From assembly GCA_030522415.1 (NCBI GenBank), contig CM060106.1, forward strand, positions 32,034,485 to 32,098,484: DNA of 64,000 bases, read 5' to 3'. The notes beneath the pieces were generated by a model, which saw nothing but the letters and a program-made list of their open reading frames with translations, did not search any database and was not told where the DNA came from. This document shows positions 1 through 10,699 of the stretch, one piece after another. Numbering within the stretch: the first letter of the stretch is position 1; each line of letters begins with the position of its first letter. The stretch comes from Channallabes apus (lineage: Eukaryota > Chordata > Actinopteri > Siluriformes > Clariidae). The position numbers were made by a program, and so were the translations under genes.

Positions 1-344
1 ACAAAAGGATATAAGAAGGAGGGAGAGTTGAATAACAGAGAGGTGAATAATATATAGATGTAAAAAGTAGTCCAGGTTTATCCTTTTGACCTTAGATCAC
101 AGATTTAAGCAAAGATCTTAAGCTGAACATAAGCAATTAAATTGATGGAATGGAAAATCTAAACAACGGGCCGCGGTTATGGAAATGGATACAAACAAGC
201 GCTTTGTACATTCATAAAAATGAAGGTGTCCGGGAAGAAAAATATCGTATTACACTGTGTGTATTTTTATATAAAGAGAGTCAGTAATTTGAACTACAAC
301 CTAAAATCAGCCATAAATTTAAAACCACATTAAAGCCACCAAGA
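1..344. other. Unique AT-rich DNA, nothing recognised
   Basis: No open frame of note, no simple repeat and no transposon phrase that I recognise before the Tc1-like relic begins near 345. Confidence 0.5.
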
Positions 345-690
345 CAGTTCTGGCCCCTCGGTGCATGACTCCATAACACCTCTGTGGGTGTGCTGAGGTG
401 TCTGGCACCAGAACGTTGTCAGTGGATCCTTTGGGTGCTATGGGTTGGGTTGTTAAGGTTGGAGCCTTCAAGGACCAGACCTGCTTTCCTGGCACATCCT
501 ACAGTATGAAAGCTGGAGTATTTAGAGGCTGCGTCAGTGTTCTCATGATCTTTGACAGGTTGTGATCCAGTGGGTGTTTTGGTGCATTCCTATTGTGGCC
601 AGCATCGCCTTTCTTCAGCAATCTATGCTGCATTGGCTTTCCTGTGGGACTAGACTGGATGGAATAGACTTTGGTGGTGACAATCATGGG
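345..690 (-). mobile_element. Tc1-like transposase relic (family B), antisense, internally deleted
   Basis: Read on the minus strand this is a decayed Tc1-like transposase. The peptide AGHNRNAPKHP (about 550-605) matches the conserved AGHxRKVSxHTVH-type stretch after the helix-turn-helix of fish Tc1 transposases, and the plus-strand text from 385 on is the antisense of the end of the coding region. The two parts lie far closer together than in a full element, so the middle, including the first catalytic Asp region, is gone. Stops and indels break the frame and no terminal inverted repeats are visible. The same family is seen again at 5201-5505. The family call is fairly safe; the boundaries are approximate. 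Confidence 0.7.
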
Positions 691-1384
691 CGAGCCTTGT
701 CACCATTTTTCTGAACATACTGTATAATTGGTGGCCAGTGTTATTCACTTCACCTATATGTTAGATACCAATTACATAGTGAATGAATGGCATCATGGTT
801 AGTAACCCGTTCATGTTTCATGCTAATGACTTGAATGAACAAAATCTGATCTAAATCAATAAACGCCTCGGCTCAGAGATTTGCTTTAAAACTGTATCTT
901 GTTATAGAAATGTGTGGCTTTATAAGAAATGACTCGTGTCATGTAAATATGTAGAAGACAACCACAGTCCTGTTGCTGAATAGCTTTCGATTGGTATGTG
1001 ACACAGATTTGTCAACCCTAATCCTAGACATCCTGTCTGTCCTACACATTTCACTCGTGTCCCTAGTCAGCTTCCTGAGTTGAAGCAGGTGTGTTAGAGC
1101 AGGAAAAATGCCAAATGTGGAAGGCAGGCAGTTCTCCAGGACCATGGTTGGAAACCTGTGGTGTAGGGATTGAAAAACACACAATGTGTGATTTTCGAGT
1201 GTCAAAAGGTCTTGTTTACAAGCTGTAGGCCTGGTGTACCATGGTGATAGGAAATCATCTTACTGCTAAACTGTGCTAAAAAATCTACGCACAGCTTTGC
1301 AATAGAATTCTTATTTTATTACTAGAAGTAAAAATTGCAAAAATAAATAAACAAATAAATAGGAATAGGCAAATTTGAGATGCT
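691..1384. other. Unique AT-rich DNA, no gene seen
   Basis: Low-complexity A/T text with an (AAAT)-like patch at 1341-1362. The minus-strand open frame at 939-1205 has no domain that I recognise and looks like chance. Confidence 0.45.
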
Positions 1385-1712
1385 GGGTTGGTGGTTAGCA
1401 CTGCATGTCGCCTCGCACCTCCAGAGTCCGGTTTCGATTCCCGCTTCAGGTCTGTGTGCATGGAGTTTGCAAGTGGGTTTCCTCCTGGTACTCCGGTTTC
1501 CAAAGACGTGCATATTAGGCTAACTGGCGTTCCTAAATTGTCCATAGTGTGTGAACGAGCGTGTAACTCGGTGCGTACTGTATGTGTGTATGCCCTGCAA
1601 TGGTTTGTCACCCCGTCCATGGTGTACCCAAGTCTCCTGGTATAGGCTCCGAACCCCGTGACCCTGTATACAGGATAAAACAATATAGACGATGAGTGAG
1701 TGAGTGAGTGGA
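1385..1712 (+). mobile_element. tRNA-derived SINE, SINE-A copy 1
   Basis: The head keeps an A-box-like GTTGGTGGTTAGCAC and a B-box GGTTTCGATTCC, the two internal pol III promoter elements of a tRNA-derived SINE. The body shares with the copies at 1769 and 50685 the phrases TGCATGGAGTTTGCA, GGTACTCCGGTTTC and ATAGGCTCC. A stretch of about 25 bases in the middle of the body is missing compared with the other copies. The tail is (GAGT)n rather than (GAAT)n. It lies 57 bases before SINE-A copy 2 in the same orientation. Confidence 0.8.
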
Positions 1713-1756
1713 TGACTTAAGAGTTAAGACAAATAATACTAAAAATTTCATTTAGT

Positions 1757-1768
1757 AATTACGAATAG
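1757..1768. repeat. Left target-site duplication of SINE-A copy 2
   Basis: AATTACGAATAG here is repeated exactly at 2146-2157, just after the SINE tail. A direct repeat of this length flanking the element is the mark of target-primed reverse transcription. Confidence 0.85.
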
Positions 1769-2145
1769 AGCGGCGCGGTGGTGTAGTGGTTAGCACTGTC
1801 GCCTTGCACCTCCAGGGTCTGGGTTCGATTCCCCGGCCAGGCTCGATTCCCGTCTCTGTGTGCATGGAGTTTGCATGTTCTCCCCGTGCTTGGTGGGTTT
1901 CCTCCGGGTACTCCGGTTTCCTCCCACAGTCCAAAGACATGCAGGTTAGGCTAATTGGCGTTCCTAAATTGCCCGTAGTGTGTGATTGGGTGTGTGAGTG
2001 TGTGTATGTGTGTGTGCCCTGCGATGGATTGGCACCCTGTCCAAGGTGTACCCCGCCTTGTGCCCGAAGTCTCCTGGGATAGGCTCCAGGTCCCCCGTGA
2101 CCCTGAACACAGGATTAAGCGGTATAGAAGATGAATGAATGAATG
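1769..2145 (+). mobile_element. tRNA-derived SINE, SINE-A copy 2, full length
   Basis: The most complete member of the family. A-box TGGTGTAGTGG is at 1779-1789 and B-box GGTTCGATTCC at 1822-1832, followed by the body with GTTCTCCCCGTGCTTGG, the chi-like phrase GGGTACTCCGGTTTCCTCCC and TAGGCTCCAGG, and a (GAAT)n tail ending at 2145. It encodes no protein; it would have been transcribed by pol III and copied by a LINE reverse transcriptase in trans. Part of the head is doubled (GGCCAGGCTCGATTCCCG). Perfect 12-bp flanking duplications show a clean and probably fairly recent insertion. Confidence 0.92.
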
Positions 2146-2157
2146 AATTACGAATAG
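2146..2157. repeat. Right target-site duplication of SINE-A copy 2
   Basis: AATTACGAATAG, identical to 1757-1768. Confidence 0.85.
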
Positions 2158-3033
2158 TCTATGGTAGCTACTGTAATGTACTGTACTGTATCTTAGCTTT
2201 GACACTGGAACAGCAAGCAGAACCTTTTATGAAGTTCTTTTTCACTGTTTCGTCACCATTTTGTCATTTTCACCTCTGTGACCTTTACCTTGTATGGAGT
2301 ATTGTGTACACCAGTGCAGATTATCTGTGTCATGACCATTTGGGACTTAGGATTGATTGGCATTTACCAACATACAGCATGATTACTTGATATTACATTA
2401 CATTTGGACATCATCTTAAGGAAAAGGTTGCATGTGACATAACTAAAAGATTTATTAAATAAATCAAGCTTAATATTCCTATCACTTATTTCGGAGATAT
2501 AAGTGAGTACAATCCTGAAAATCCTGGTCTACGTAGCTAGCCTTCCTCTCATCACAGTGCCAACAGGGCTACGTTAAACAGGAACTGAAGCATCTGATTG
2601 ATCTAAGGCCATCCATCATCAAGTTTGTGTGGGCAAACATAGAAACATAAAAGCAGAAGCAGAGTCGACCCTGCACAGGAGGGAAGAGGCTTTAACTGAA
2701 TTTATATTATATTACACATTGAAATGTGACCCCGTAATGACATCACTGAAATTTAATCAAGCCCTTGATTCGGTATTACTTAAGTTGAACTAGTGTCCTT
2801 CCTCATGCGGAATTAGAAAATTGAATATGGGTTGTTGTTTTGGTTTGGAGGACCGGAGAGGCAGGCTGATTTAGAGTGGGACATATATTTGGAAGCATGA
2901 AAATTGAGTACTTTCATAGCAAAACAACAGTTTACATAAGCATTATTTATGCATATTTGTCTCTATTCAAACACAAGTGTCTTATATCATATATCAGCTA
3001 AGCTAATAAGCACTTTTAAAAGCCTTTGAGGGA
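2158..3033. other. Unique sequence, no gene seen
   Basis: No transposon phrase, RNA gene or convincing coding signal. The plus-strand open frame at 2139-2390 runs out of the SINE tail and resembles nothing that I know. Confidence 0.45.
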
Positions 3034-3041
3034 GTGTGTGT

Positions 3042-3136
<95 letters not shown>

Positions 3137-3150
3137 GGGGGGGGGGGGGT
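3034..3150. repeat. (TG)n microsatellite followed by a G run
   Basis: About 100 bases of nearly pure TG end in TATG and 14-15 consecutive G (3136-3149). Alternating purine-pyrimidine DNA of this length can adopt Z-DNA. The long His/Thr open frames on the minus strand (2987-3385) are simply this repeat translated. Confidence 0.97.
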
Positions 3151-3539
3151 TCGAGGGCTGTCGCTGAAGTTGTTGTGCTGTTGACACTGAGAGGGCTTTA
3201 AAGATGCTAGCTCGGAGAATGATTGACACATTTATAATTCCTCTATTATGTACTTGAGTGATCTGCTCCGGCACTGAAGTCAGAAACAACACACTCGACA
3301 GTCCTGGGTGCTGCCACAGCCACCGTAACATCACTCTGTACCGATATGCTGCCTGAGCACTAGGCAAGATGAGGAAAAGGAACATGTTTGTAAGTGTAGC
3401 TTAAGGATTAAGGCTAGACTCATCACTCAGTTTCAAGTTAAACTTCGCTACAGTTTTTGCCGGTAAGGACAAACGACATGTAAGATACAACGTTTAGATC
3501 AATATCTGTCCCAACGACAGAATTTTTAAAAAACTGTAT

Positions 3540-3566
3540 ATTATTATTATTATTATTATTATTTAT
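3540..3566. repeat. (ATT)n microsatellite
   Basis: About eight ATT units, slightly interrupted at the 3' end. Confidence 0.9.
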
Positions 3567-3615
3567 TCTCTCACTGCTCGAAAGAAGATTTCAGTCTGTA
3601 GATACCTACTGCGGT

Positions 3616-3649
3616 GGGCAGGAGGGGGGGGGGGGGGTGGGGGGGGCGG
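3616..3649 (+). repeat. G-rich tract with G-quadruplex potential
   Basis: GGG-CA-GGA followed by 14 G, T, 8 G and CGGCG: more than four runs of at least three G separated by 1-2 bases, so the plus strand fits the G-quadruplex pattern. Confidence 0.75.
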
Positions 3650-4071
3650 CGAAGAACATCAGAGCCTGTTGAATCAGGCAGCAACAAAATGAATATTCTT
3701 CACCTGTCTGCTTGTGTTGACTCCTCTTGTTTAGATTTCACAGTGGGGGAAAACAAAAGAAAACCGCATATTTACTTTTAATTGAAAGGAAATTAAAGAC
3801 GCATCCACATCCGCAAGTGACAAAGGAGGATCAGAAGGCTTGCGAGCAATGATAGCTTTTGTTTAAAACAGATTTCATAAAGAAAACCCCCCACTGATAA
3901 TGATAAAGCAGGAGAAAAAAAAAAAGTCTTGGACATTTCTTCAAATACAATTACCTCTGCATCACCTGATTCAATCAAATAAATTTGCATTCTGTTTGCA
4001 TCCAGTGTTCCGTGGCCCAGTAAACAAGACAGGGAGGATAAATTTGATGTGTTTTCATGGTTCTGCCTTGC

Positions 4072-4121
4072 ACCCCCCCCCCAAACAGCCCCCCCCCCCC
4101 CAAAAAAAAAAAAAAACCCCG
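4072..4121. repeat. Poly-C / poly-A tract
   Basis: Eleven C, AAACAG, about thirteen C, about fifteen A, then CCCC. The Pro/Lys-rich open frame on the plus strand and the Gly/Phe-rich one on the minus strand here are artefacts of the tract. Confidence 0.9.
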
Positions 4122-4931
4122 CCCCAACTCCACAACACCCCCTCCACCTCCCTGTTTGCTACATTTTATTTGGAATATTTGAATTCTCATGAATCTGTAA
4201 ATACCTGTCATGTGCAGATGAAATTAAAATGCTTTCGGAGCAAGGAGCGTCCTCTCGTGATCAGACCAGAATGATGCCATGTTTGAAGGTGAATTTGAGA
4301 GTGTTTGTTGGAGATGTTGTCAGATTGAAGAGCGAACGCTGATTGACACACGGTACTGGCTGGGAAGTGAGATAACGTTCAACTTAACTGCCCGGGTGCT
4401 GTCGGATCACGCACATGGCAGGCCTTACTACTAAACTCGAACAAAAGCAGAGAAGCCGAGACGCTAAAATCAAACCAGACTGGATGCTATTAATAAGAAG
4501 ATATGTGTGTCAATTTTCTGTATGTGATAATACTACAAATACTGGAGATTACCAGGCGAGTATTAAAATTAGGACATCACAACAGATCCATTCAACGAGT
4601 TTGTCTAGAAAGAAATCATATTATAAGATTGTAAATGATAAACCTGTAGGGGAAGAGGCACGCTGTTATAGAAAAATAATCCACAACAGGTAGCAGAAGA
4701 CAGGACTATTTTAGTTTGCTATTATACTTACTGTTACTACCATAAAGAGTTTTTGTTTTCCAAAAAAGCACAATTATGTTGTATTTGTACCCAAAGTAAT
4801 TTAAGTAATGGAATACTTTAAATGTAACTACATAAAGTTATGTTAAATATCGAGTAACATCATGAAGGAATAAAGTTGATATCTGATATCACCAATCTGA
4901 ATTTTATTATATCTGCTGCACCCTCCACCCT

Positions 4932-4956
4932 CTTTTTTTTTTTTTTTTTTTTTTTT
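4932..4956. repeat. Poly-T run
   Basis: About 25 consecutive T. No SINE or LINE body is attached on either side that I can recognise. Confidence 0.85.
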
Positions 4957-5014
4957 GATAAGAATTTGTGTCTATTCACTCAATAAAGAATTGGTACATG
5001 TATGGTGTTCAGTA

Positions 5015-5200
5015 AGAGGTCAAGGCTCTGTGCAGGCGAATCGTTGGGTTCTTCCACACCAAACTTGGCAAACCATGTGTTCATGGAGCTCACTTTGTAC
5101 ACAAAGACACTGTCATGCTGGATCAGGTTTGGGTCCTGTTACTTTCAGTGAAAGGCAAATGCAATGTTGCATCACGGAAAGTCATCCTGGACAATGAAAC
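5015..5200 (-). mobile_element. Tc1-like transposase fragment (family A), antisense
   Basis: The phrases GTCAAGGCTCTGTG, GTTCTTCCACACC and CAGTCATGTTGG-like text recur here in the same order and spacing as at 35140-35300, which lies inside a Tc1-like element that still has both termini. Read on the minus strand this is the part of the transposase before and around the third catalytic residue. Only about 185 bases remain, without termini, and the fragment runs straight into a different Tc1 family at 5201. Confidence 0.7.
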
Positions 5201-5505
5201 CTTTGGGGGTGTGCTGTGCTATCTGTCATTGGCAGTGGATCCATTGGGAGAAGTGGGTTGTGGGGTTGAGCCTCCGTGGATCAAATTAGTTTGTCCGGCG
5301 CATCCTATGTGTGCTTGTTTGGATTGGGATCTGAGATTGAAGGCCGGGTCGACAGCCTTAGGCTCTTTGCCTGCTAGTACCCATGCACATCGGGTTGTAC
5401 TGATTGTTCTGGTGCATTTCTATCATGGCCAGCATTGACTTCAGTGATTTATGCTGCACTGGCTTTTCCCTGGGGTCAGACCAGACTGCCTTGAATTTGC
5501 TCCTC
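5201..5505 (-). mobile_element. Tc1-like transposase relic (family B), antisense
   Basis: Parallels 385-662 phrase by phrase: GCAGTGGATCC, GCATCCTA, TGATTGTTCTGGTGCATTTC, ATGGCCAGCATTGACTTC and TATGCTGCACTGGCTT. Like that copy it joins the C-terminal part of the transposase to the N-terminal part with the middle missing. Frames are broken and no terminal repeats are seen. Direct contact with the family A fragment makes 5015-5505 a composite of two elements. Confidence 0.7.
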
Positions 5506-6363
5506 AGAGGCATAAATGAGACTTGAGTGTCTGTGATCCTGTTACCAGTTTACTGGTATATAACTAATAATCAATGCTTATGTGTTAACGCTAAACGGTT
5601 TGGATGTTATAACTAATCTGTATATGTTTTCATTTAACACAATTGTATATGTTAATTATACAATCAGCTTTTGATGAAAATCACATTGTGATTTAAATTT
5701 TTTTTTGGATAACTCTTCACCTCAACGTTCGACTTTTCACAATCATTCATGAACATCACTTACGTACACATTACAGGAACTCAGTTGGATGTTATTGCTA
5801 CATCCCAGTACATTCCTGATCTCGCCATTAAAGTAGTTCCTGGGAGGCCAGTGTTTCAGACGTGGAAAGGCAGTCTGATCATGGCTCTGGCATACAGGAG
5901 TCAAGAAACCTTTCTACTTTGTTGGTAAAAAAAAAAGGTTATGTTATTTACAATCATAAGTCCCAGAATGATCCTCGTAGCTACAGCTGGTTGTTTGGAG
6001 TATTACATTAAAAGTAGAAAACATATTGTATACTCCTCCACTTTTTATATTCCCTTCAAATCCTTGCCCCCCAAAACAAATCTAATGACTTATTATAAAT
6101 ATCTTAATTATGAGGACATACGATTGACAAGAAGGTGTCAATCCCAGTTTTTGTATTGATTGGGGTAGTTATTAGTTGTTCACATAAATTTCACTTTTTT
6201 TTTAACTTTGCAAACATTTTACAAATTATTTACTTATTGTAATTTTGTTGTTTTTAATACACTATTACACAATCTCAACTCAAGCCTAACCCTAACATGA
6301 ACCTCCAGAAACAGAACAAGGATTAAACCAAAACTGTACTTTTTTGGAAGAAAAAAATTAAAT

Positions 6364-6393
6364 GCAAAATAAATAAATAAATAAATAAATAAA
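6364..6393. repeat. (AAAT)n microsatellite
   Basis: Seven AAAT units. Confidence 0.9.
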
Positions 6394-6679
6394 ATGTTTC
6401 TTTAACAAAATTGTCAAATATTCAAAATTCAAAATTGTCAAATATTCTTATACTTTGTTCTTTGGTCCCCATCAAGATACAAAAACATGTTGTAATCACC
6501 CGCCCAAACACACACACAACACAAGGTAACACATACAAACACCCAGAAAACAGATGAGTCCATTGTTTAGTCCCACATCTATCCATCTCCCTGTTCTCTC
6601 TCCACCCACTGTCTATGATCAGTCTCATCTTCACTCATCTTCATAGGCGTCCATACTCGAGGTGAACAGGGTACACGTC

Positions 6680-6706
6680 TGTGTGTGTGAGTGTGTGTGT
6701 GTGTGC
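6680..6706. repeat. Short (TG)n
   Basis: Interrupted TG repeat of about 13 units. Confidence 0.85.
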
Positions 6707-8154
6707 CTGTGTCTGGCCGAGGTAAGAGCTGCCAAACATGATGAGGAACATGGTTGTCTCTAAATGATCATGCACTGATCTCGCTATACCACAGGGGCAC
6801 ATCACAGTGATGAATAATACCATGAGGATAATGGATAAACGCAATGGAATGACTGCAATATTCATGAATATCTTGAATCCAAATGGAAGAAATATGAAAG
6901 AAAAGAATTAATGTCAGGTCTACGTTGTGGGCACAACACATCTAAACGTATAAAACTATCTGTATAGTGACAAATAGCCTGCAAAAAAGACCAGAAGAGG
7001 AGTAAGTGTATCTGATCTTGTATCTGTGTGTGGCCCTGCGTTGCTCTATAAGCCGGCCAGCTGCTTTATATTCACTGCCAAAGCATGAGAATGTTATGTC
7101 GCTTAAAGATTTCACCCGCATCTATCCTCCAACTGCTGTATTAGCACAGATTCATAAAGGGCTTTAGCTTCTTACACAGCTCCGGGCCTTTATTTGTCTC
7201 GAGGAGAGAAAGAAAAACAGCTTTAACTTCATAACTGTAACAACTGAGAAATAAGGATAAAAAAAATAAAAAAAAGCTTCAAGATGAAAAGTTTGCTTTG
7301 TGTTGTTCCCCTTTCACCCCCTGTCCCACTTACTTTTTATTTGCCTCCCGTGCTTTTACATAAGAATTCAGGAATAATTACATATTCTGGTGAAAGTTAA
7401 TGCTAAAGACATCGTTGGCTGGTAAATAGCTTCATGCTTCCGGTGTGAGAGAGCAGAGAAAGTGGTAATGTGTGTATGGGGGGGTTACAGGACTCTTTAA
7501 TGGCAGGCCAACCACTGTGTGGTGGCATAATAACTACAGAGACTATTTATTTTTAATTGATATGCCCTTTCTTAGTATGAAAAGACCAATTATTCCAAGC
7601 TCTGCATGCCTCTCATATGCACAGTATGCCATCGAAACAAAAGGAGCCCAGTGTAAAATGAGTGAGAGAAGCCGTATTTCTGGCAGAATCCCTTTTTTTT
7701 ATGTCAATTTTTATAACAAAGAGCAATAATTCTGGCATTAAAACTATTCTACGTGCCAGGGTAATATCAGATTTTGATGATTTTGCTAGATTGATGGGGT
7801 ATTAAAGGCAATGATATGAGATAGTGTGCCAGTAAAAAAGAGAGAGACTTCATGTTAAGTGCATATTACATTCATGGTGTGTTGCATAATTTGTTATGAG
7901 AATATTCCTCACGGATCGTGCGAGGGGAAAAAAAGGAACTGTTAAATATTCCTGAAGTTTTGCTCACAGAATAATAAGCTTCAGTATGTAATAGCAATAA
8001 ATGGTAGTTCACGAATGTCCATTAGCTCCATATATCTGATTGCGAACTATTTCTGTTACGGAACTCAATCTATTTTTCTAGGTCTCGTTCATTACATACA
8101 AAAGTATGCCTTTAATCAAGGACGTTCTTTCAAGTGGTGGAAAATATTCGATAT

Positions 8155-8517
8155 GTACACTCACCATCCACTTTATTATGAATACTTATAGACTAGCGCT
8201 TTTATGGAATCGCCCAACGAGCCAGTCAGCGGCAGTGCGATATATAAAATAAAAAGCAAATACAGCCCAAGGGATTTTCATCATTAATCATACATAAAAA
8301 TAGAAAAAAATATATATTTTACATATCGAACTTCAGCTTTATTCCTGGTGCCAGATGAGCTCATTCCCATACTGTACTCGCACACTTGCAACAGTACTCA
8401 CACAATGCACACAGAATGGTGTGAAAAACAAAAAACAGCGAATGAGCATTTCAGTTATTAGAACTAAAGAGAATATCCGATCTGACCTGTTCCTAATAAA
8501 GTGGCCACTGACTACAT
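8155..8517 (+). mobile_element. Internally deleted Tc1-like element (family C) with both termini
   Basis: The left end reads TACACTCACCATCCACTTTA and the right end, reverse-complemented, reads GTAGTCAGTGGCCACTTTATT, so both terminal inverted repeats of the CCACTTTATTAGG type are recognisable. Between them, CAGAATGGTGTGAAAAACAA is a remnant of the transposase coding region that I know from full-length relatives. About 360 bases remain against the 1.2-1.6 kb usual for the family, so this is a non-autonomous deletion derivative with no coding capacity. A TA flanks each end, as expected of Tc1/mariner. Confidence 0.82.
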
Positions 8518-8783
8518 ATACCAAAAAAACAACATATTATATAATATATAAGAAGAAGGAAAACAAAATCATTATTCTGTTACCAGCCTTAGAATAAAAA
8601 ATGTCTGTCATCATTAACTTTCCTCTCTGTAGCAGATGCTTATTTAAGCACTTTTTATTTATATAAGGTGAAATAGAATGAAGCAGTGGGACATGAAAAA
8701 GTAATCAGTTGCTGTGACTTAACAAGAATCTGGTCCCATTAAATAAACTCTAAAGTCATCAGTGCAAAAAACAGCAGTGCACA
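8518..8783. other. Unique AT-rich DNA, nothing recognised
   Basis: No feature beyond A-rich patches near 8525-8600. Confidence 0.45.
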
Positions 8784-9342
8784 TCAGCACTTTTGTAAAG
8801 GGCTTCGTAAGAGGAAGACATGTTTTGCTTTGAACAGACAAGATAATAGCGCATTCGCTCCGACATCACCGACGTTGAGACAATTAAATCCTATCGATGG
8901 ATCTAAGGATGAGAAGGGAAAGCTGAACGTGGGCCGATCCCCTGTTCTCCTACCTCCTGGAGACACAAATGTCAGTTTTGAGCAGTTTGCAGACTCCCTG
9001 CTATGCTCTTGGCCCGTGCTGAACCAAACTGGTTCCATCTTCTGGACTCTTGGCATTCTAACTGCAATGATGGCCATTGATGTGTCACATGATGGCCCAA
9101 TCTTCAGAACTACTCCCATCTCCATAATCATCTTTCACACTTTTTTTTTTTTTTTTTTAATCGCAGACAAATCCATATTTCAGTTGTTATTTCGGTTTCA
9201 GCTTATCACCTCAATCAGAATTAACCTTGGGTCGCTCTTTCTCACAAACCAGGTCATGACCTCAGAGAAATCTGAGAGAGAAGGGGAATTCTACTCTGCT
9301 GTGGGATTAGTTCTTAGTCACCTCGTTTCACTGAAGTATTAA
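8784..9342. other. Unassigned block with overlapping open frames on both strands
   Basis: A 170-codon frame on the plus strand (8830-9342), the longest in the window, overlaps a 115-codon frame on the minus strand (8784-9131). Neither matches a family that I recognise. The plus frame crosses a poly-T run (about 9140-9158) and its last 60 codons are of low quality, so only 8830-9130 is worth considering. This part has balanced base composition and no simple repeat, unlike its surroundings. It could be a remnant of an unrecognised mobile element, a retrocopy, a conserved non-coding element or chance. There is no splice, promoter or poly-A evidence, so I do not call it a gene. Confidence 0.3.
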
Positions 9343-10699
9343 GCATTTAAAAAAAAAAAAAAAAAAAAACTGACAGTGTGTGAGAAAAAAAAAGTGCTGT
9401 TGACGCAAGACCCCTAAAAATTCTTCCATTGTAAAAGCACAGGTATTATTTTAAGAGAAAGATGTCACTTGGAAGCTGTTGGCGCAGTCAGAAGTGACAG
9501 TGCCGCTAAACTGCTTTGGCAGAAGATGACAGGAACATTCCAAAGAAATAAACACTCCTCAGTGTGCCTCTGCTACTTAAAAATATCCTGTTTTGGTTCA
9601 GTTCTAAAGCGTTCCATAATTGGGCTGCGGGATGGAAAGTGGGGCTTTTCATAAACGGGCATTCTCGCTTTCTCTCTCTCTCTCTCAATTGCATTCCTTT
9701 TCTTTAAAACCTATTACTATATTACGAAATAAATCTCTTAGCCTCTGTGGATTTACTTTGTGCATTGTGCCAGCGCTAGCTGCAGAAAACCCCCACGTGG
9801 AATAAGCTAATCCCTTCTAAAAGGGATGAGTCGGACATGACTTTGTAAAGGGTGTGTGTGTGGGGGGGGGGCAACAAGGGGGTTAAATGATGTCACCTAT
9901 TCAAAGTTTCGACTCTGAACACACTTTCGCACGCTTTTCGCGGCCTCACTCGGAATGTTTGTGACATTTCCTTTGAGAGCCGACGCCAACCACAATAAGC
10001 AGTTTCCCTTATTTAAAAGTATTTATCAGATGACGGAATGGCGAGAATACTCTCCGCCAGAGTACGCATCCTTATTATCATCTCAATAAGAAGCTCACAA
10101 GAGTGACATGGAAGGATAGACAGAAGTCATGCAGAAAGAGATGGAGCATGTGATACAAATAAGGGGTAGATAGAGAATAAAGGCTCGCATTATCCTTTCT
10201 TCTTTACAGAATGATCCTTCTCTGAAGACGCCATCCGTTCGAATTTTTCAGTAACTTATTCATGAGAAGGTACGGAGAATATATGCAGTGGAAAACAGTT
10301 TACGTCAAACTTCTTGTCTAAATATTCCAGGCCTGTCAACATCTCTCCTCTTCACCTCCACTGCTGCGTTTGGTTTATTATGTGGCATTAGTTGGGAAAA
10401 GGGGCAGGAAATAAAGATATTTAGATCCGAATGCCCTTCTCTGAGATATGAAAAGTCATCTTATCACGGTGTACGGTGAAGGATGTAAGGCTGTAACGCA
10501 GCATTATGACTCTCCTGTCATACAAAATCTTCTTCATTTTTCAGAGTTGAAAAACCAGTCAACAGCCTCCCACCCATCTTTCTTTATCGTCCTCTTTCTC
10601 TATCTCCCACTCTGTCTGTCTTTTTCCTGCCCTTCGTCGATGGCTTAAATGGCCGAGCGGCTAACAAAGGAAGAAGGGCAGGGAGATGAAATATATTTT

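Larger units (their letters stand above)
3650..5014. other. Non-coding DNA with homopolymer tracts
   Basis: Contains a C/A tract at 4072-4121 and a poly-T run at 4932-4956. The open frames across 3900-4274 are Pro/Lys or Gly artefacts of these tracts. The plus-strand frame at 4415-4693 has no recognisable motif. Confidence 0.45.
5506..8154. other. Unique AT-rich DNA, no gene seen
   Basis: No transposon that I recognise. A short direct duplication of AAAATTGTCAAATATTC lies at about 6409-6446. The stretch 7500-7830 is free of simple repeats and of mixed composition, which would fit conserved non-coding DNA, but nothing in the window proves it. None of the open frames (for example 5941-6159, 6422-6634, 7472-7729) shows a recognisable domain. 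Confidence 0.4.

Noticed and set aside
1769..1845. A tRNA gene, because of clear A- and B-boxes
   Set aside because: No cloverleaf with a proper acceptor stem, and the boxes are followed by the repeated SINE body found in many copies.
2987..3385. 132-codon minus-strand frame with a long His-Thr stretch
   Set aside because: It is the translation of the (TG)n microsatellite and its flanks.
3900..4274. 124-codon plus-strand frame rich in Pro and Lys
   Set aside because: Its central part is the C/A homopolymer tract; no domain is visible on either side.
6480..6706. CRISPR-like or minisatellite array because of recurring CA/TG motifs
   Set aside because: The repeats are simple dinucleotides without regular unique spacers; the DNA is clearly eukaryotic.
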